A stretch of DNA of 64,000 nt from Panulirus ornatus (Eukaryota > Arthropoda > Malacostraca > Decapoda > Palinuridae): contig NC_092257.1 of NCBI RefSeq assembly GCF_036320965.1, forward strand, positions 18,630,413-18,694,412, written 5' to 3'. A program made the translations under genes and the position numbers. This document shows positions 48,010-60,860 of the stretch, piece by piece. The notes below the pieces were generated by a model. It made no database searches and was not told where the DNA came from. It worked only from the letters and a program-made list of their open reading frames with translations. Within the stretch, counting starts at the first letter, position 1, and each line of letters opens with the position of its first letter.

Positions 48010-49098
48010 GACAACACTTGACAACACACACCTCACACAACACTTGACAACACTTGACAACACACACCTCACACAACACTTGACAACACACACCTCACAC
48101 AACACTTGACAATACACACCTCACACAATACTTGACAACATTTGACAACACACACCTCACACAACACTTGACAACACACACCTCACACAACACTTGACAA
48201 CACACACCTCACACAACACTTGACAACACACACCTCACACAACACTTGACAACACACACCTCACACAACACTTGACAACACACACCTCACACAACACTTG
48301 ACAACACACACCTCACACAACACTTGACAACACACACCTCACACAACACTTGACAACACACACCTCACACAACACTTGACAACACTTGACAACACACACC
48401 TCACACAACACTTGACAACACACACCTCACACAACACTTGACAACACACACCTCACACAACACTTGACAACACACACCTCACACAACACTTGACAACACA
48501 CACCTCACACAACACTTGACAATACACACCTCACACAATACTTGACAACATTTGACAACACACACCTCACACAACACTTGACAACACACACCTCACACAA
48601 CACTTGACAACACACACCTCACACAACACTTGACAACACACACCTCACACAACACTTGACAACACACACCTCACACAACACTTGACAACACACACCTCAC
48701 ACAACACTTGACAACACACACCTCACACAACACTTGACAACACACACCTCACACAACACTTGACAACACACACCTCACACAACACTTGACAATACACACC
48801 TCACACAACACTTGACAACACACACCTCACACAACACTTGACAACACTTGACAACACACCTCACACAACACTTGACAACACACACCTCACACAACACTTG
48901 ACAACACACACCTCACACAACACTTGACAACACACACCTCACACAACACTTGACAATACACACCTCACACAACACTTGACAACACACACCTCACACAATA
49001 CTTGACAACACTTGACAACACACACCTCACACAACACTTGACAACACACACCTCACACAACACTTGACAATACACACCACACACAACACTTAACAACG
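48010..49098. repeat. 26-bp minisatellite, about 42 units
   Basis: Unit CACCTCACACAACACTTGAC then AACACA; the longest array here (1.1 kb). Rare variants (AATACACACC, ACAATACTTGAC, CATTTGACAAC, doubled CTTGACAACA) mark blocks. The sequence around 48111-48170 recurs at 48521-48580, implying internal duplication of about 410 bp. No open frame survives in it. Confidence 0.97.
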
Positions 49099-49149
49099 TT
49101 TCTATTCACACTTTTCTATACAATTTCTAAGCCAGTATACTACTTGGTG

Positions 49150-49420
49150 CTCCTTCATTATTTCCCTGTTGGATGATGAGCCGGAGGGAGCGGTGGATGC
49201 GGAGGATACAAAATTCCTCTTCATCAAAATGTCTCCATCTATGTCTATTTGGAACATAGGTCATTATAACTGCTTCCCAGTAGATAAACCAAGGTACATT
49301 CCTCTTCACTATCATGTCTCCATCTATGTCTATTTGGAACATAGGTTATTATAACCGTTTCTCCAGTGGATAAACCTTATCGTAGCCCATCCAGTCTCCA
49401 TGTTCACTTCCCCCCCTCCA
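49150..49420 (+). repeat. Dispersed repeat related to 56546-56702
   Basis: TGAGCCGGAGGGAGCGGTGG at about 49178, then GGAACATAGGTTATTATAAC and GCCCATCCAGTCTCC. The same ordered blocks occur at 56574-56690. This copy has an internal 85-bp duplication (starts 49214 and 49299, CCTCTTCA...GTCTCCATC). Confidence 0.65.
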
Positions 49421-50344
49421 TTGTACTCCAGTTCTGAAGGCGCAGACTTCATTTTTTTCTCTGTTTTTTTTTTTTCCTTTTTTTCTCCCACATAGCTATG
49501 ATACCACAGATAAGTGGAGCTCTTGGCCTCATTGACTATGCTAATCCTTACCTGTGGTGGCTATTAACATTCCAACAGGGCCACAACTGACCTGAAAAAA
49601 TCATATGCATTCTTTAGAATCCTTTCTCTCTCTCCTACGTGGAATCCCCGACCCTCCGACAGAAGAAAGAAGTCCTTTTACGCAGCGAACCTTATGAATA
49701 TTAACTGAAAAACGTGTGTCTGAGGAAATAATTTTTTTCCCAGGTGCTGGCTACGGTCAAGGGCAAAAAAAAAAAGAAAAAAAGAAAATACTCCTTTAAG
49801 GCCATGCCCTTAAACGAAATAGAAAACGGGGCTAGAAAGATAAAGAGGTGAAATCAGAAGAGGAAAATGAACCAAAGAGTTTGAAGAAAATGGGAAAAAA
49901 TTAAAAAAAAATGGGGTCCAGGTTGTAGGTGGAAGAAAATGGGGGTAAAAAAAAAAACAATGCGTTTTAAGATGGAGGGTCCAAGTCGTAGCTGTTCGTA
50001 AAGACACAAGTGGGTAAAGAATTTCCAGAGTTTAGCGGTGGAAGGAAGCGAGCAAAGGCAGCACAACGGCTCATCCTCGAGACGCTGATCGCTTCACAGT
50101 CATCAGGTGCTTCGCCTTTTCAGTCTAGCATACGATGATGCAGATACAGTTTTGGGCCATGTCCCTTAGCCAGATGTTTGTAAATGCTTTTACACCAAGG
50201 ACTGACGTGTAAATATGTAAACAATTATTTACAAATGTATGAATGAAAAATTGTATAAATCGAACACATCAACATGTGTAAACACTTGGCTATAGACATG
50301 TGGTTCCCGTCTGTTCCTGTGTTCGAACTGACCTCTGTCATGTG

Positions 50345-50348
<4 letters not shown>
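49421..50348. other. Unique sequence with poly-T and poly-A runs
   Basis: T run near 49466-49490 and A runs near 49765-49790 and 49905-49960. No gene recognised. Confidence 0.5.

Positions 50349-50398
<50 letters not shown>
50349..50398. repeat. (CA)n microsatellite
   Basis: About 24 CA units just before the SINE tail. Confidence 0.96.
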
Positions 50399-50401
<3 letters not shown>

Positions 50402-50418
50402 GACCTAGCGTATGTCAG

Positions 50419-50552
50419 GTGCCCATTTCATCGACCAGCCCCTAGGGGAGGATGAACAGCTGGCTGAACTGTGGACCGGCTGCCGCTACCAGGATTCGAA
50501 CTTGTGTTTGGGTTTGTGTGCTTGCTTGACGCCAACCGCTACACCACAGAGG

Positions 50553-50554
<2 letters not shown>
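50419..50554 (-). mobile_element. tRNA-derived SINE, best-preserved copy
   Basis: On the minus strand the head GGACCTCTGTGGTGTAGCGG and TTGGCGTC fit a pol III A box. AAGTTCGAATCCTGG fits a B box about 30 bases later. The body carries AGCCAGCTGTTCATCC and CCCTAGGGGCTGGTCGATGA. Related copies are at 33247-33365 and 57885-58015. It is bounded by (CA)n at one end and (GT)n at the head. No cloverleaf with paired acceptor stem is evident, so it is not a tRNA gene. Confidence 0.8.

Positions 50555-50641
<87 letters not shown>
50555..50641. repeat. (GT)n microsatellite at the SINE head
   Basis: About 43 GT units with one GGTG slip. The junction CAGAGGTCC-GTGTGT is the same as at the window start. 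Confidence 0.97.
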
Positions 50642-50644
<3 letters not shown>

Positions 50645-50731
50645 ACATGCAAAGAAATAAAAATATGGCACATACATGTAAGGTTAAGAGACGGGGCAAC
50701 ACGAGTGTAAAACTCCCTCCCCGTACAGTAT

Positions 50732-50735
<4 letters not shown>
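50642..50735. repeat. Dispersed repeat, second copy of the 23.4-kb sequence
   Basis: GGCACATACATGTAAGGTTA then GAGACGGGGCAACACGAG and GTAAAACTCCCTCCCCGTAC. It lies between (GT)n and (CA)n, as does its relative at 23366-23465. Confidence 0.7.

Positions 50736-50797
<62 letters not shown>
50736..50797. repeat. (CA)n microsatellite
   Basis: About 31 CA units. Confidence 0.97.
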
Positions 50798-50799
<2 letters not shown>

Positions 50800-50867
50800 C
50801 GGAGGCAAGAGAAGGGGCGTGGCGGCAGACCGGAAGCGCAGCCATATCAGAGGCAGTAACGACCACA

Positions 50868-50898
50868 AGACAAGACCACACGAGGCAGGATGCACCAA

Positions 50899-50937
<39 letters not shown>

Positions 50938-50961
50938 ACACGAGGCAGGATGCACCAACCA

Positions 50962-51001
<40 letters not shown>

Positions 51002-51797
51002 ACACGAGGCAGGATGCACCAACCACACACCCACACACACACACCACACGAGGCAGGATGAACCAACCACACACACACACACACACACCACACGAGGCAG
51101 GATGCACCAACCAAACACCCACACACACATACACCACACGAGGCAGGATGCACCAACCACACACACACACACACACACCACACGAGGCAGGATGCACCAA
51201 CCACACACCCACACACACACACACCACACGAGGCAGGATGCACCAACCACACACCCACACACACACACACACACCATACGAGGCAGGATGCACCAACCAC
51301 ACACCCACACACACACACACACCACACGAGGCAGGATGCACCAACCACACACACACACACACACACCACACGAGGCAGGATGCACCAACCACACACACAC
51401 ACACACACACACACACACCACACGAGGCAGGATGCACCAACCACACACACACACCCACACACACACACACCACACGAGGCAGGATGCACCAACCACACAC
51501 ACACACACACACACACACACACCACACGAGGCAGGATGCACCAACCACACACACACACACACACACCACACGAGGCAGGATGCACCAACCACACACACAC
51601 ACACACACACCACACGAGGCAGGATGCACCAACCACACACACACACCCACACACACACACACCACACGAGGCAGGATGCACCAACCACACACACACACAC
51701 ACACACACACACCACACGAGGCAGGATGCACCAACCACACACACACACACACACACCACACGAGGCAGGATGCACCAACCACACACACACACACACA
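50868..51797. repeat. Compound array: 24-bp core alternating with (CA)n
   Basis: Nineteen cores CGAGGCAGGATGCACCAACC, nearly invariant, each separated by 20-45 bp of CA with single CCC interruptions. Core starts run from 50881 to 51761 at 43-63-bp spacing. Minus-strand frames of 315-417 residues (Val-Cys plus GWCILPRVV) arise because CA and its complement contain no stops. Confidence 0.97.
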
Positions 51798-51912
51798 GAG
51801 GCGTTGCCCTGCCCTGCCACCGTTACCATCACACTGGGGAACATTGTTAACATTAAGCTATCAAGACACACGCCTGCAGACGACGGGCTCCCCCTGCTGA
51901 ACACCTCGGGTA
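51798..51912. other. Unique sequence
   Basis: No feature recognised. Confidence 0.4.
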
Positions 51913-52003
<91 letters not shown>

Positions 52004-52069
52004 TTATTAATAATAATAATGCTGACAATGATAATAATATTAATAATAATAATGATAATAATAATAATT

Positions 52070-52100
<31 letters not shown>

Positions 52101-52265
52101 TGATAATGATAATAATCATAATAATAATGGTTTATGTGAACTATGAAGAACAAATCATTATTATCCTTAGTATTATCATTATCATTATTAATATTACTAT
52201 AATTATTATTATCATTATTATTATTACTATTATCTTTATTATTATTATTATTATTATTATTATCA

Positions 52266-52311
<46 letters not shown>

Positions 52312-52337
52312 CATTATTATTATTATTATTATCATTT
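51913..52337. repeat. Inverted pair of (AAT)n and (ATT)n tracts
   Basis: AAT/GAT-type repeats from 51913 to about 52130 and ATT/ATC-type repeats from about 52155 to 52337, separated by about 25 bp. The second is the reverse complement of the first in composition and interruptions, so a long imperfect hairpin or cruciform is possible. Confidence 0.92.
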
Positions 52338-52745
52338 AGTGCTTGAACTAACCAAGACGTTCTCTTAAATTACCCAAGACGTCCCCCAGTGCACTAACCA
52401 AGGCATCTAACCCCCACTTCCCACACCCACCCCCACACAGACACGTTGCCCCTCCAAACTAACCAGGAGCCAGTCCATCCCAGGCCCAGCGAGTAACACA
52501 AACACACATACTCCAGTCAAATACTTAAATCAAATTTTCTGCTCCAAGATCTGATGATCTAGAGGAGTTAATTGCCTCCATAAGAGGTACGAGATGTGCA
52601 AACACGCAAGTCACTGCCAAACAGCATTAGCTGCCCAAGCAAATAAGCAAGCAAGCAAGAGGTCCTCCGAGGCAATTAAGTGATGCTCTAAGAGGATAGG
52701 CTATCTTAAACAAGCAAGGGGACGTCTAAGTAAGCTTCCATTATG
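52338..52745. other. Unique sequence, no gene seen
   Basis: AAGCAAGCAAGCAAG near 52640. No gene recognised. Confidence 0.5.
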
Positions 52746-53020
52746 CTCTTGAGTACGACGGTACGATACCCTCGAGTACGACGGTACGACCCTTGATCAC
52801 GACGGTACGATCCTTGAACACGACAGTATACGACCCTTGATCACGACGGTACGATCTGAACCCTTGATCACGACGGTACGACCCTTGATCACGAAGGTAC
52901 GACCCTTGATCACGACGGTATGACCCTTAAACACAACGGTACACGACCCTTGAGCCAACGGTACACGACCCTTGATCACGACGGTATACAACCCTTGAGC
53001 ACGACGGTATAGCCCTTGGA
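52746..53020. repeat. 21-bp minisatellite of the ACGACGGTACGACC family, locus 2
   Basis: About 12 units of CACGACGGTACGACCCTTGA with TC/AA/GC differences and occasional TATA-type insertions. Core shared with 40600-40855 and 59336-59937. Confidence 0.94.
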
Positions 53021-53116
53021 GTAATGTTGGCTTAGCCTTTGACCTGACCCATAGTGCACAAGGGCTTTAAACACCCACGGCCTTAGAGAGGCACTTGCCA
53101 GCCACGCAAGCAGGAA
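53021..53116. other. Unique sequence
   Basis: No feature recognised. Confidence 0.4.
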
Positions 53117-53408
53117 GTGAAGCAAGCAATCACATACAAAGAGCTCTTGGCAGCCAAGCATTGTCTCCAGTGTGGAGAGCGTCGCTCTGATCTTATGACA
53201 CGCCAGGTGTACATCTGGTGTGCTGCCCTGGGCAACCTTGTGTTGCTGCCGCCAGCATCCCTTGAGCTTGTGTTGTTGCTGCTACCAACAGCCTTGTTAA
53301 CTCCACAAGGCGTGTCCATCAGATCTGCCTGCCTAATCACCAATATGAAGAAAATAAATACTCCGGATTTAACTCCCTATCCTCACCGGTTTACCAGACC
53401 AAGACCAG
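53117..53408 (+). other. Candidate exon ending at a perfect splice donor
   Basis: An open frame from ATG 53117 reads CLQCGERRSDLMTRQVYIWC, a hydrophobic Leu-rich segment (NLVLLPPASLELVLLLLPTA) and TNMKKINTPDLTPYPHRF, then reaches CAG|GTAAGT at 53406-53414. The composition is non-repetitive. No acceptor, partner exon or domain is identified, and perfect donors also occur by chance in 64 kb. Low confidence. Confidence 0.2.
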
Positions 53409-54239
<831 letters not shown>

Positions 54240-54420
54240 CCCCAGGGGTTGGTGATTGCCTCAGTGTGTAGAAATAAATCGTGGGTTCGATGGCAGACGG
54301 CTCCTGGGATCACCACAGTGGTGTGACGAATTGGCAGCGACAGGATCTGTCGTCTATAGACCAGTCAGGGGTGAATTGACGGACACAGGAGTCTGTCGAT
54401 TTTGTCTCCTTGCGTCTGCA

Positions 54421-54421
<1 letters not shown>
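54240..54421 (+). mobile_element. Possible tRNA-derived SINE
   Basis: TTGGTGATTGCCTCAGTGTG is A-box-like and CGTGGGTTCGATGGCAG is B-box-like about 30 bases on. The element would end in the (CA)n at 54422. No second copy was found in the window to support it. Confidence 0.35.

Positions 54422-54468
<47 letters not shown>
54422..54468. repeat. (CA)n microsatellite
   Basis: About 23 CA units. Confidence 0.97.
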
Positions 54469-54471
<3 letters not shown>

Positions 54472-54607
54472 TGGTGAGGGAGTAGAGGCAAGGTCAGGTT
54501 ATAACCAGCTAGAAACATACGTACCACCTACCAATACCCAAGCAAGCGACCTTCGCTACATTTTCGTGCAGTTTACTGGAGGGAGCTACCTGTTGTTTGC
54601 CCAGACT

Positions 54608-54890
54608 GGGCCATGCTTCCCCTCACACCAGGGGGACCAACAGACCTTAGGGCCAAGCTTCCCTTCACACCAGGGGACCAGCAGACCTTAGGGCCATGCT
54701 TCCCTTCACATCAAGGAACCAGCAGACCTTAGGGCCATGCTTGCCCTCACACCAGGGGACCAGCAGACCTTAGGGACATGCTTCCCTTCACACCAAGGGA
54801 CCAACAGACCTTAGGGTCAAGCTTCCCTTCACACCAAGGGACCAGCAGACCTTAGGGCCAAGCTGCCGCCTCACAGCAGGGGACCCCTGG
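54608..54890. repeat. ~41-bp minisatellite, seven units
   Basis: GACCAGCAGACCTTAGGGCC and ATGCTTCCCTTCACACCAGG blocks, with ATGCTT/AAGCTT alternation. Confidence 0.95.
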
Positions 54891-55378
<488 letters not shown>

Positions 55379-55429
55379 AATAGGAATGTTCAAGTCATTC
55401 TCAATAATAAGATGGAGTGGGTCTCACTA

Positions 55430-55682
55430 CCACCCCAGACTCCCTCTCTGGGGTGAAGTAGACCTCAGTTCCTACCCAGTATTGCCAGTGATAACTCCCC
55501 GGACTCCCTATATGGGGTGAAGAAGCCCTCAGGTCCACCCTAGTATTGGCAACAGTATCTCCCTAGCCTCCCTATCTAGGGTGAAGAGGCCCTTATTTCC
55601 ATCCAATCAGCAGCAAGAAGAACCTCACCACCCCAGCTTCCCTACCTGGGGGAAAGTGGCCCTCAACTCTACCCCAACACCA
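55430..55682. repeat. ~65-bp degenerate tandem repeat, four units
   Basis: GACTCCCTATATGGGGTGAA and GCCCTCAGKTCCACCC blocks, 64-69 bp apart. Confidence 0.88.
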
Positions 55683-56286
55683 GATGTCACTGCTAGGGGG
55701 TCATCAGATGTCACTGCAAGGGGTCACCAGATGTCACTGCGAGGGGGTTATCAGATGTCACTGTGAGGGGTCATCAGATGTCACTGTGATGGGTCACCAG
55801 ATGTCACTGCTAGGGGGTCATCAGATGTCATTGCGAGGGGGTCATTAGATGTCACTGTGAGGGGGTCATTAGATGTCACTGTGAGGGGTCATCAGATGTC
55901 ACTGTAAGGGGTCACCAGATGTCACGGCTAGGGGGTCATCAGATGTCACTGTGAGGGGTCATCAGATGTCATTGCGAGGGGGTCATCAGATGTCACTGCG
56001 AGAGGGTCATCATATGTCACTGCTAGGGGTCACCAGATGTCACTGTAAGGGGTCACCAGATGTCACTGCAAGGGGTCATCAGATGTCACTGTAAGGGGTT
56101 CATCAGATGTCATTGCGAGGGGGTCACCAGATGTCACTGCGAGGGGGTCATCAGATGTCACTGCAAGGGGTCACCAGATGTCACTGCGAGGGGGTCACCA
56201 GATGTCACTGCAAGAAAGTCATCAGATGTTACTGTGAGGGGTCACCAGATGTCACTGCGAGGGGGGGTACCAGATGTCACTGCAAA
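55683..56286. repeat. ~20-bp minisatellite, about 30 units
   Basis: CATCAGATGTCACTGCGAGG followed by one to three G and TCA or CA. Unit length 18-21 through variable G number; GCGA, GTGA, GTAA, GCAA and GCTA subtypes are intermixed. Confidence 0.96.
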
Positions 56287-56545
56287 GGACATCAATATCT
56301 TTAAATCTGGCTACACAGCTGATAACAACTGCCAGTGAATAGTAACGGTGAATTGATGAGCCAGAGGAATAAACGCACATTAACGTCTCTTAACACACAT
56401 TCTTGGCTTTTATTTATCTGTTTATATTTTAATTTTGAACTTCCTCCTTGGAATACCCAACTTCAAAAATCGATTAGTTATCCCTTTCACATATTCCTAT
56501 ATAACTTCTACATTAGTATACTCTTTTCAGACTACCTGGTGCACT
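56287..56545. other. Unique A/T-rich sequence
   Basis: No gene recognised. Confidence 0.5.
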
Positions 56546-56702
56546 TTTTTAGCTTTTCATCCCGCTGGCCGTTGAGCCAGAGGGAGAGGTGGGTGGTGGT
56601 CTACTATCCTGGCTCTATCTTCAGTAGGAACACAGGATACCATTACTGTCCTGCAGCAGATGACCCAGTCATGGCCCATCAGGTCTCCTTTCACCTGTCC
56701 TT
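56546..56702 (+). repeat. Dispersed repeat related to 49150-49420
   Basis: TTGAGCCAGAGGGAGAGGTG, GGAACACAGGATACCATTAC and GCCCATCAGGTCTCC occur in the same order as at 49.2 kb, without the 85-bp duplication. Better preserved, but no domain recognised. Confidence 0.65.
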
Positions 56703-56756
56703 CTCATATAATCCTATGATGACCTTATTTGGGCTGGGGCGGTGCGCCCTCCTCCC

Positions 56757-56943
56757 CCCACACATGATATATAACCCCAATTACTCCCAATATTAATCTA
56801 AGGAACCTCCAGAACCTTCCCCCACACGATATATAACCCCAGTTACTCCCAATATTAATCTAAGCAACCTCCAGAACCTTCCCCCACACACGATATACAA
56901 CCCCAATTACTCCCAATATTAATCTAAGCAACCTCGAGAACCA
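56757..56943. repeat. ~63-bp tandem repeat, three units
   Basis: ACGATATATAACCCCAATTA, CTCCCAATATTAATCTAAG and AACCTCCAGAACCTTCC blocks, about 95% identical. Confidence 0.95.
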
Positions 56944-57423
56944 ACACCATTAATGGACACCACAAAGTCAACTTCTGAGGCAGGAAATACCACAACCAGA
57001 ATTAGCCAGGACTAACCTTGGCTCTGACGACTCGACCAACAGGTATTCGAGCCATAACCTTTGTATCTAAATCACAGAACTGGTTTGCATACAGACAAAA
57101 CAGACACTCCCGTCTCCCCCTGTGCACAAAAGTAATAAATTATGGAGTACTTTTTACGATTCAGGGGGGAAAAAAATAATCAATAAAAGTCATCAACTAT
57201 TCAGTTTACACGTAAGTACAACAAGATATATGCAGAACTGATCTAAACTGAAGTGTCTCACCATAATTGTCCACATCAATTAAGATCATGTTACCAAATG
57301 GGAGTAAATGGAGGTCAATTTCCCATATACGTGAGAGTGATTCACATCATGCTATCTATACGTGTGATAATGACTTGTCTCGAACGTGCTCTGGTAACAT
57401 CTTTCAACGTCCCACTTCAGACT
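56944..57423. other. Unique A/T-rich sequence, no gene seen
   Basis: No gene recognised. Confidence 0.5.
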
Positions 57424-57448
57424 CACACACACACACACACACACAAAC
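57424..57448. repeat. (CA)n microsatellite
   Basis: About 11 CA units. Confidence 0.93.
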
Positions 57449-57884
57449 ACGAATTAATCCACTGAGGTTCGTACGAACATTTTACATGACAGAGGTTTTG
57501 TTAAGTCACCATTGTACTGGCTACACATTTACAGGTTTAGAGTTGGAAGCTCGAGTCACTGACAGACGTCCACATCAAGGCCGGGCCTCAATTGAAATAT
57601 CGAGAGAATTATGAAACGGAAAATGAAAAGACAAGGGAGAGTATCAACGAATTTTGGAAGAAGTGAAAGACCTGCCTTTTGAAATGTGCAAGGTTATAGT
57701 TATAGAGAAAAAACATGAGAGGGTAGAGAGTTCCAAAGCTTCGACGTGTAGGAAAGAAGCAGGTATCAAAACGGCCCACCCTAAAGTTGCCGATGGCCAC
57801 ACAATATTCATATGACGCTGCAGTTTGCCGAGTATTGGATTACTTTTGTGCCTTCTTTAATTTCGGTAATATCCAGAGTGAATC
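57449..57884. other. Unique sequence, no gene seen
   Basis: No gene recognised. Confidence 0.5.
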
Positions 57885-58010
57885 TACCATGCCATGCACT
57901 TACCACAACCCAAACGAAGAAGATAAACAGCTGTGTTGGATGCAAGCTGACTGACCAGTCCTAAACTCGAACATGGGCCCATGAGATTCAAGAGTCGAAA
58001 TACTTACCAC

Positions 58011-58015
<5 letters not shown>
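57885..58015 (-). mobile_element. tRNA-derived SINE, diverged copy
   Basis: GAAGAAGATAAACAGCTGTG parallels GGGGAGGATGAACAGCTGGC of the 50.4-kb copy. On the minus strand GTTCGAGTTTAGG sits at the B box and TTTGGTGGTAAGTATTTCGA at the A box. Its head abuts (CA)n. Confidence 0.6.

Positions 58016-58069
<54 letters not shown>
58016..58069. repeat. (CA)n microsatellite at the SINE head
   Basis: About 27 CA units. Confidence 0.97.
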
Positions 58070-58070
<1 letters not shown>

Positions 58071-58149
58071 ATGGGGGACACTGTGAGTGAACGGTTACAA
58101 ATCTATTTAAAGTAAAATGTATAAGAATGAGAGTAAAGATGTTATCTTT

Positions 58150-58752
58150 TTCGTCATTTCCATTTTAGCAAGGTGGCGTCAAGAATAAATGAACAATGGG
58201 TCTCATTTGTAAGCATACTCTTACACACTTCATACAAAATGCACCGAAACTAGATCCTACCATCCACAACCAAGCCCCTATTTGACAACACGTCGCTCCC
58301 CGTGTGCCACAGAGATACAATTTATTCTATCCAATGCACGCTTTTCGACCTCCTGAATGTTCAGGCCCACGTACCTCAAAGCCTCCTTCACTCTAACCTT
58401 CCATCTCCTTCTTGGTTTTACCCTTCTTCCCTCCTCCTCCTTCTGCTTTCGACACAAAGATCCTAGTTAGCCTCTCTCCTCACTCATCCTCTCTGTATGA
58501 CAGAACCATTTCAGTATGACCTGGACGGCCCTCTCGAACAGACGACATTCACTACCACACCTCCCTGTGACACAGCTATTACTTCACGGATCAACCCATC
58601 TCGCGCTACTCTGGGCATTTCATTTCCAACACATCCATCCTCTTACTTTCCTTTGCGTTCAAGGCCGATGACATGTCTACACATCACTGCTGGGACCAGA
58701 GAGATCCTTCAGCCATACCCATCTTTTCCATTACGGACAATGACCTCCCCTT

Positions 58753-58800
<48 letters not shown>

Positions 58801-58850
58801 ACCTTTTAACTTTCCATTTTCTATTTGTGGCGTCCATCTCTTGACTGAAA
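58150..58850 (-). mobile_element. RTE-type LINE, C-terminal coding and 3' end
   Basis: Minus strand reads RMDVLEMKCPE (about 58640), LKWFCHTERMSEERLTRIF (about 58470-58530) and, after a frameshift, RVKEALRYVGLNIQEVEKRA (about 58345-58405). These match the LEMKCLR, VLRWFGHVERMDEERL and VKEAL-RGL-IQEAE segments at the C-terminus of arthropod RTE-like LINE proteins. The 3' end at 58160-58200 carries a diverged AGCAAGGTGGCGTCAAGAA. Stops make it non-functional. A (CA)n at 58756-58798 interrupts it. Confidence 0.75.
58756..58798. repeat. (CA)n microsatellite inside the RTE-type LINE
   Basis: About 21 CA units. Confidence 0.97.
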
Positions 58851-58879
58851 AAGGAATGACCTTAAACAGGAACTAAACA

Positions 58880-58965
58880 CCCAAGATACACATATCGTTA
58901 CTGGGATTCGAACCCGTGACCCGTGGTACAACGCTGAGTCACCAGCTCAAAACGGTGATGGCTTC
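58880..58965 (-). mobile_element. tRNA-like SINE fragment
   Basis: Minus strand contains GAGCTGGTGACTCAGCG (A-box-like) and CACGGGTTCGAATCCCAGT, a perfect B box. Acceptor-stem pairing is not evident, so a SINE or tRNA relic rather than a tRNA gene. Confidence 0.5.
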
Positions 58966-59174
58966 ATATGTCACCCTTGACAGGAGCTACACACTGATAT
59001 ACTGGGACAAGACTTTTTGAGACCCGCTATGATAGGCAAATAAGCAGGGATCCCCTCTGGACGAGGCGGAACCCTGTTCCCCCAGTGGCACACAATGACC
59101 ACCATGTGATAGCCAGGACTGACCAGAGGCAGCAGCTCCCCCTGCCGCCGTGGAGTCGAGCAACAACAGATAAG

Positions 59175-59240
59175 GACGTTGCCTGGAAAGGATTCGAACC
59201 CTGTGGCCTTAGAATCACTAATGGATTACTCAGCAGCAGG
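59175..59240 (-). mobile_element. tRNA-like SINE fragment
   Basis: Minus strand has ACAGGGTTCGAATCCTTTCC (B box) and CTGCTGCTGAGTAATCCAT upstream (weak A box). No clear cloverleaf. Confidence 0.45.
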
Positions 59241-59335
59241 ACAAGTCAGGATGATCCAGATGGAGTGGGTCTCGAGGTCTCGCCTCCTCGAGGGAGTATT
59301 TGCGACGGGAGGAAGGCACGTCTTGAATCTAGTCC

Positions 59336-59937
59336 CCTGAACACGACGGGTGCGACCCCTTGAATACGACGGGTGCGACCCCTTGAACACGACGGGTGCG
59401 ACCCCTTGAACGCGACGGGTGCGACCCCTTGAACACGACGGGTGCGACCCCTTGAACACGACGGGTGCGACCCCTTGAACACGGCGGGTGCGACCCCTTG
59501 AACACGACGGGTGCGACCCCTTGGACACGACGGGTGCGACCCCTTGAACACACCGGGTGCGACCCCTTGAACACGACGGGTGCGACCCCTTGGACACGAC
59601 GGGTGCGACCCCTTGAATACGACGGGTGCGACCCCTTGAACACGCCGGGTGCGACTCCTTGAACATGCTGGGTGCGACCCCTTGAACACACCGGGTGCGA
59701 CCCCTTGAATACGACGGGTGCGACCCCTTGAACACGCCGGGTGCGACCCCTTGAACACGCCGGGTGCGACCCCTTGAACACGACGGGTGCGACCCCTTGA
59801 ATACGACGGGTGCGACCCCTTGAACACGACGGGTGCGACCCCTTGAACACGACGGGTGCGACCCCTTGAACACGACGGGTGCGACCCCTTGAACACGCCG
59901 GGTGCGACCCCTTGAACACGACGGGTGCGACCCCTGA
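59336..59937. repeat. 23-bp minisatellite of the ACGACGGGTGCGACC family, locus 3
   Basis: About 26 units of CACGACGGGTGCGACCCCTT plus GAA, nearly all 23 bp. Variants are CACGCCGGG, CACACCGGG, ATACGACGGG and TGGACAC. Related in core to 40600-40855 and 52746-53020 and the most homogeneous of the three. Minus frames of 196-267 residues stay open by composition; 23 is not a multiple of three. Confidence 0.96.
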
Positions 59938-60714
<777 letters not shown>

Positions 60715-60860
60715 ACCTGGAGACAGTTGGCCGACCATCAGACCCTGATGGTCCACGAGGCCAAGCAGGACACCAGCCGATCAGGAGACGGTGGCTGGCC
60801 CCCTCTCAGACGCTGGTGGTCCGGGAGGCCGAGCTCAACACGGGCCAATAAAGAGCATGA
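60715..60860. repeat. Diverged two-unit repeat
   Basis: Blocks with CAGACCCTGATGGTCCACGA and CAGACGCTGGTGGTCCGGGA, each followed by GGCC and a short spacer, about 70 bp apart. The DNA resembles a GACCA/TGGTC-rich dispersed repeat I recall from decapods; a possible relative lies at 63830-63880 (CTGATCAACCAGGCTG). Confidence 0.5.

Noticed and set aside
50868..51797. CRISPR-like repeat-spacer appearance
   Set aside because: All spacers are CA dinucleotides rather than unique sequences, there are no cas genes, and the context is eukaryotic.
50539..51904. Minus-strand open frames of 315-417 residues rich in Val-Cys and GWCILPRVV
   Set aside because: They arise from (CA)n plus a stop-free core in the compound array. 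Long frames are open in several phases and on both strands, and no domain or start context supports a protein.
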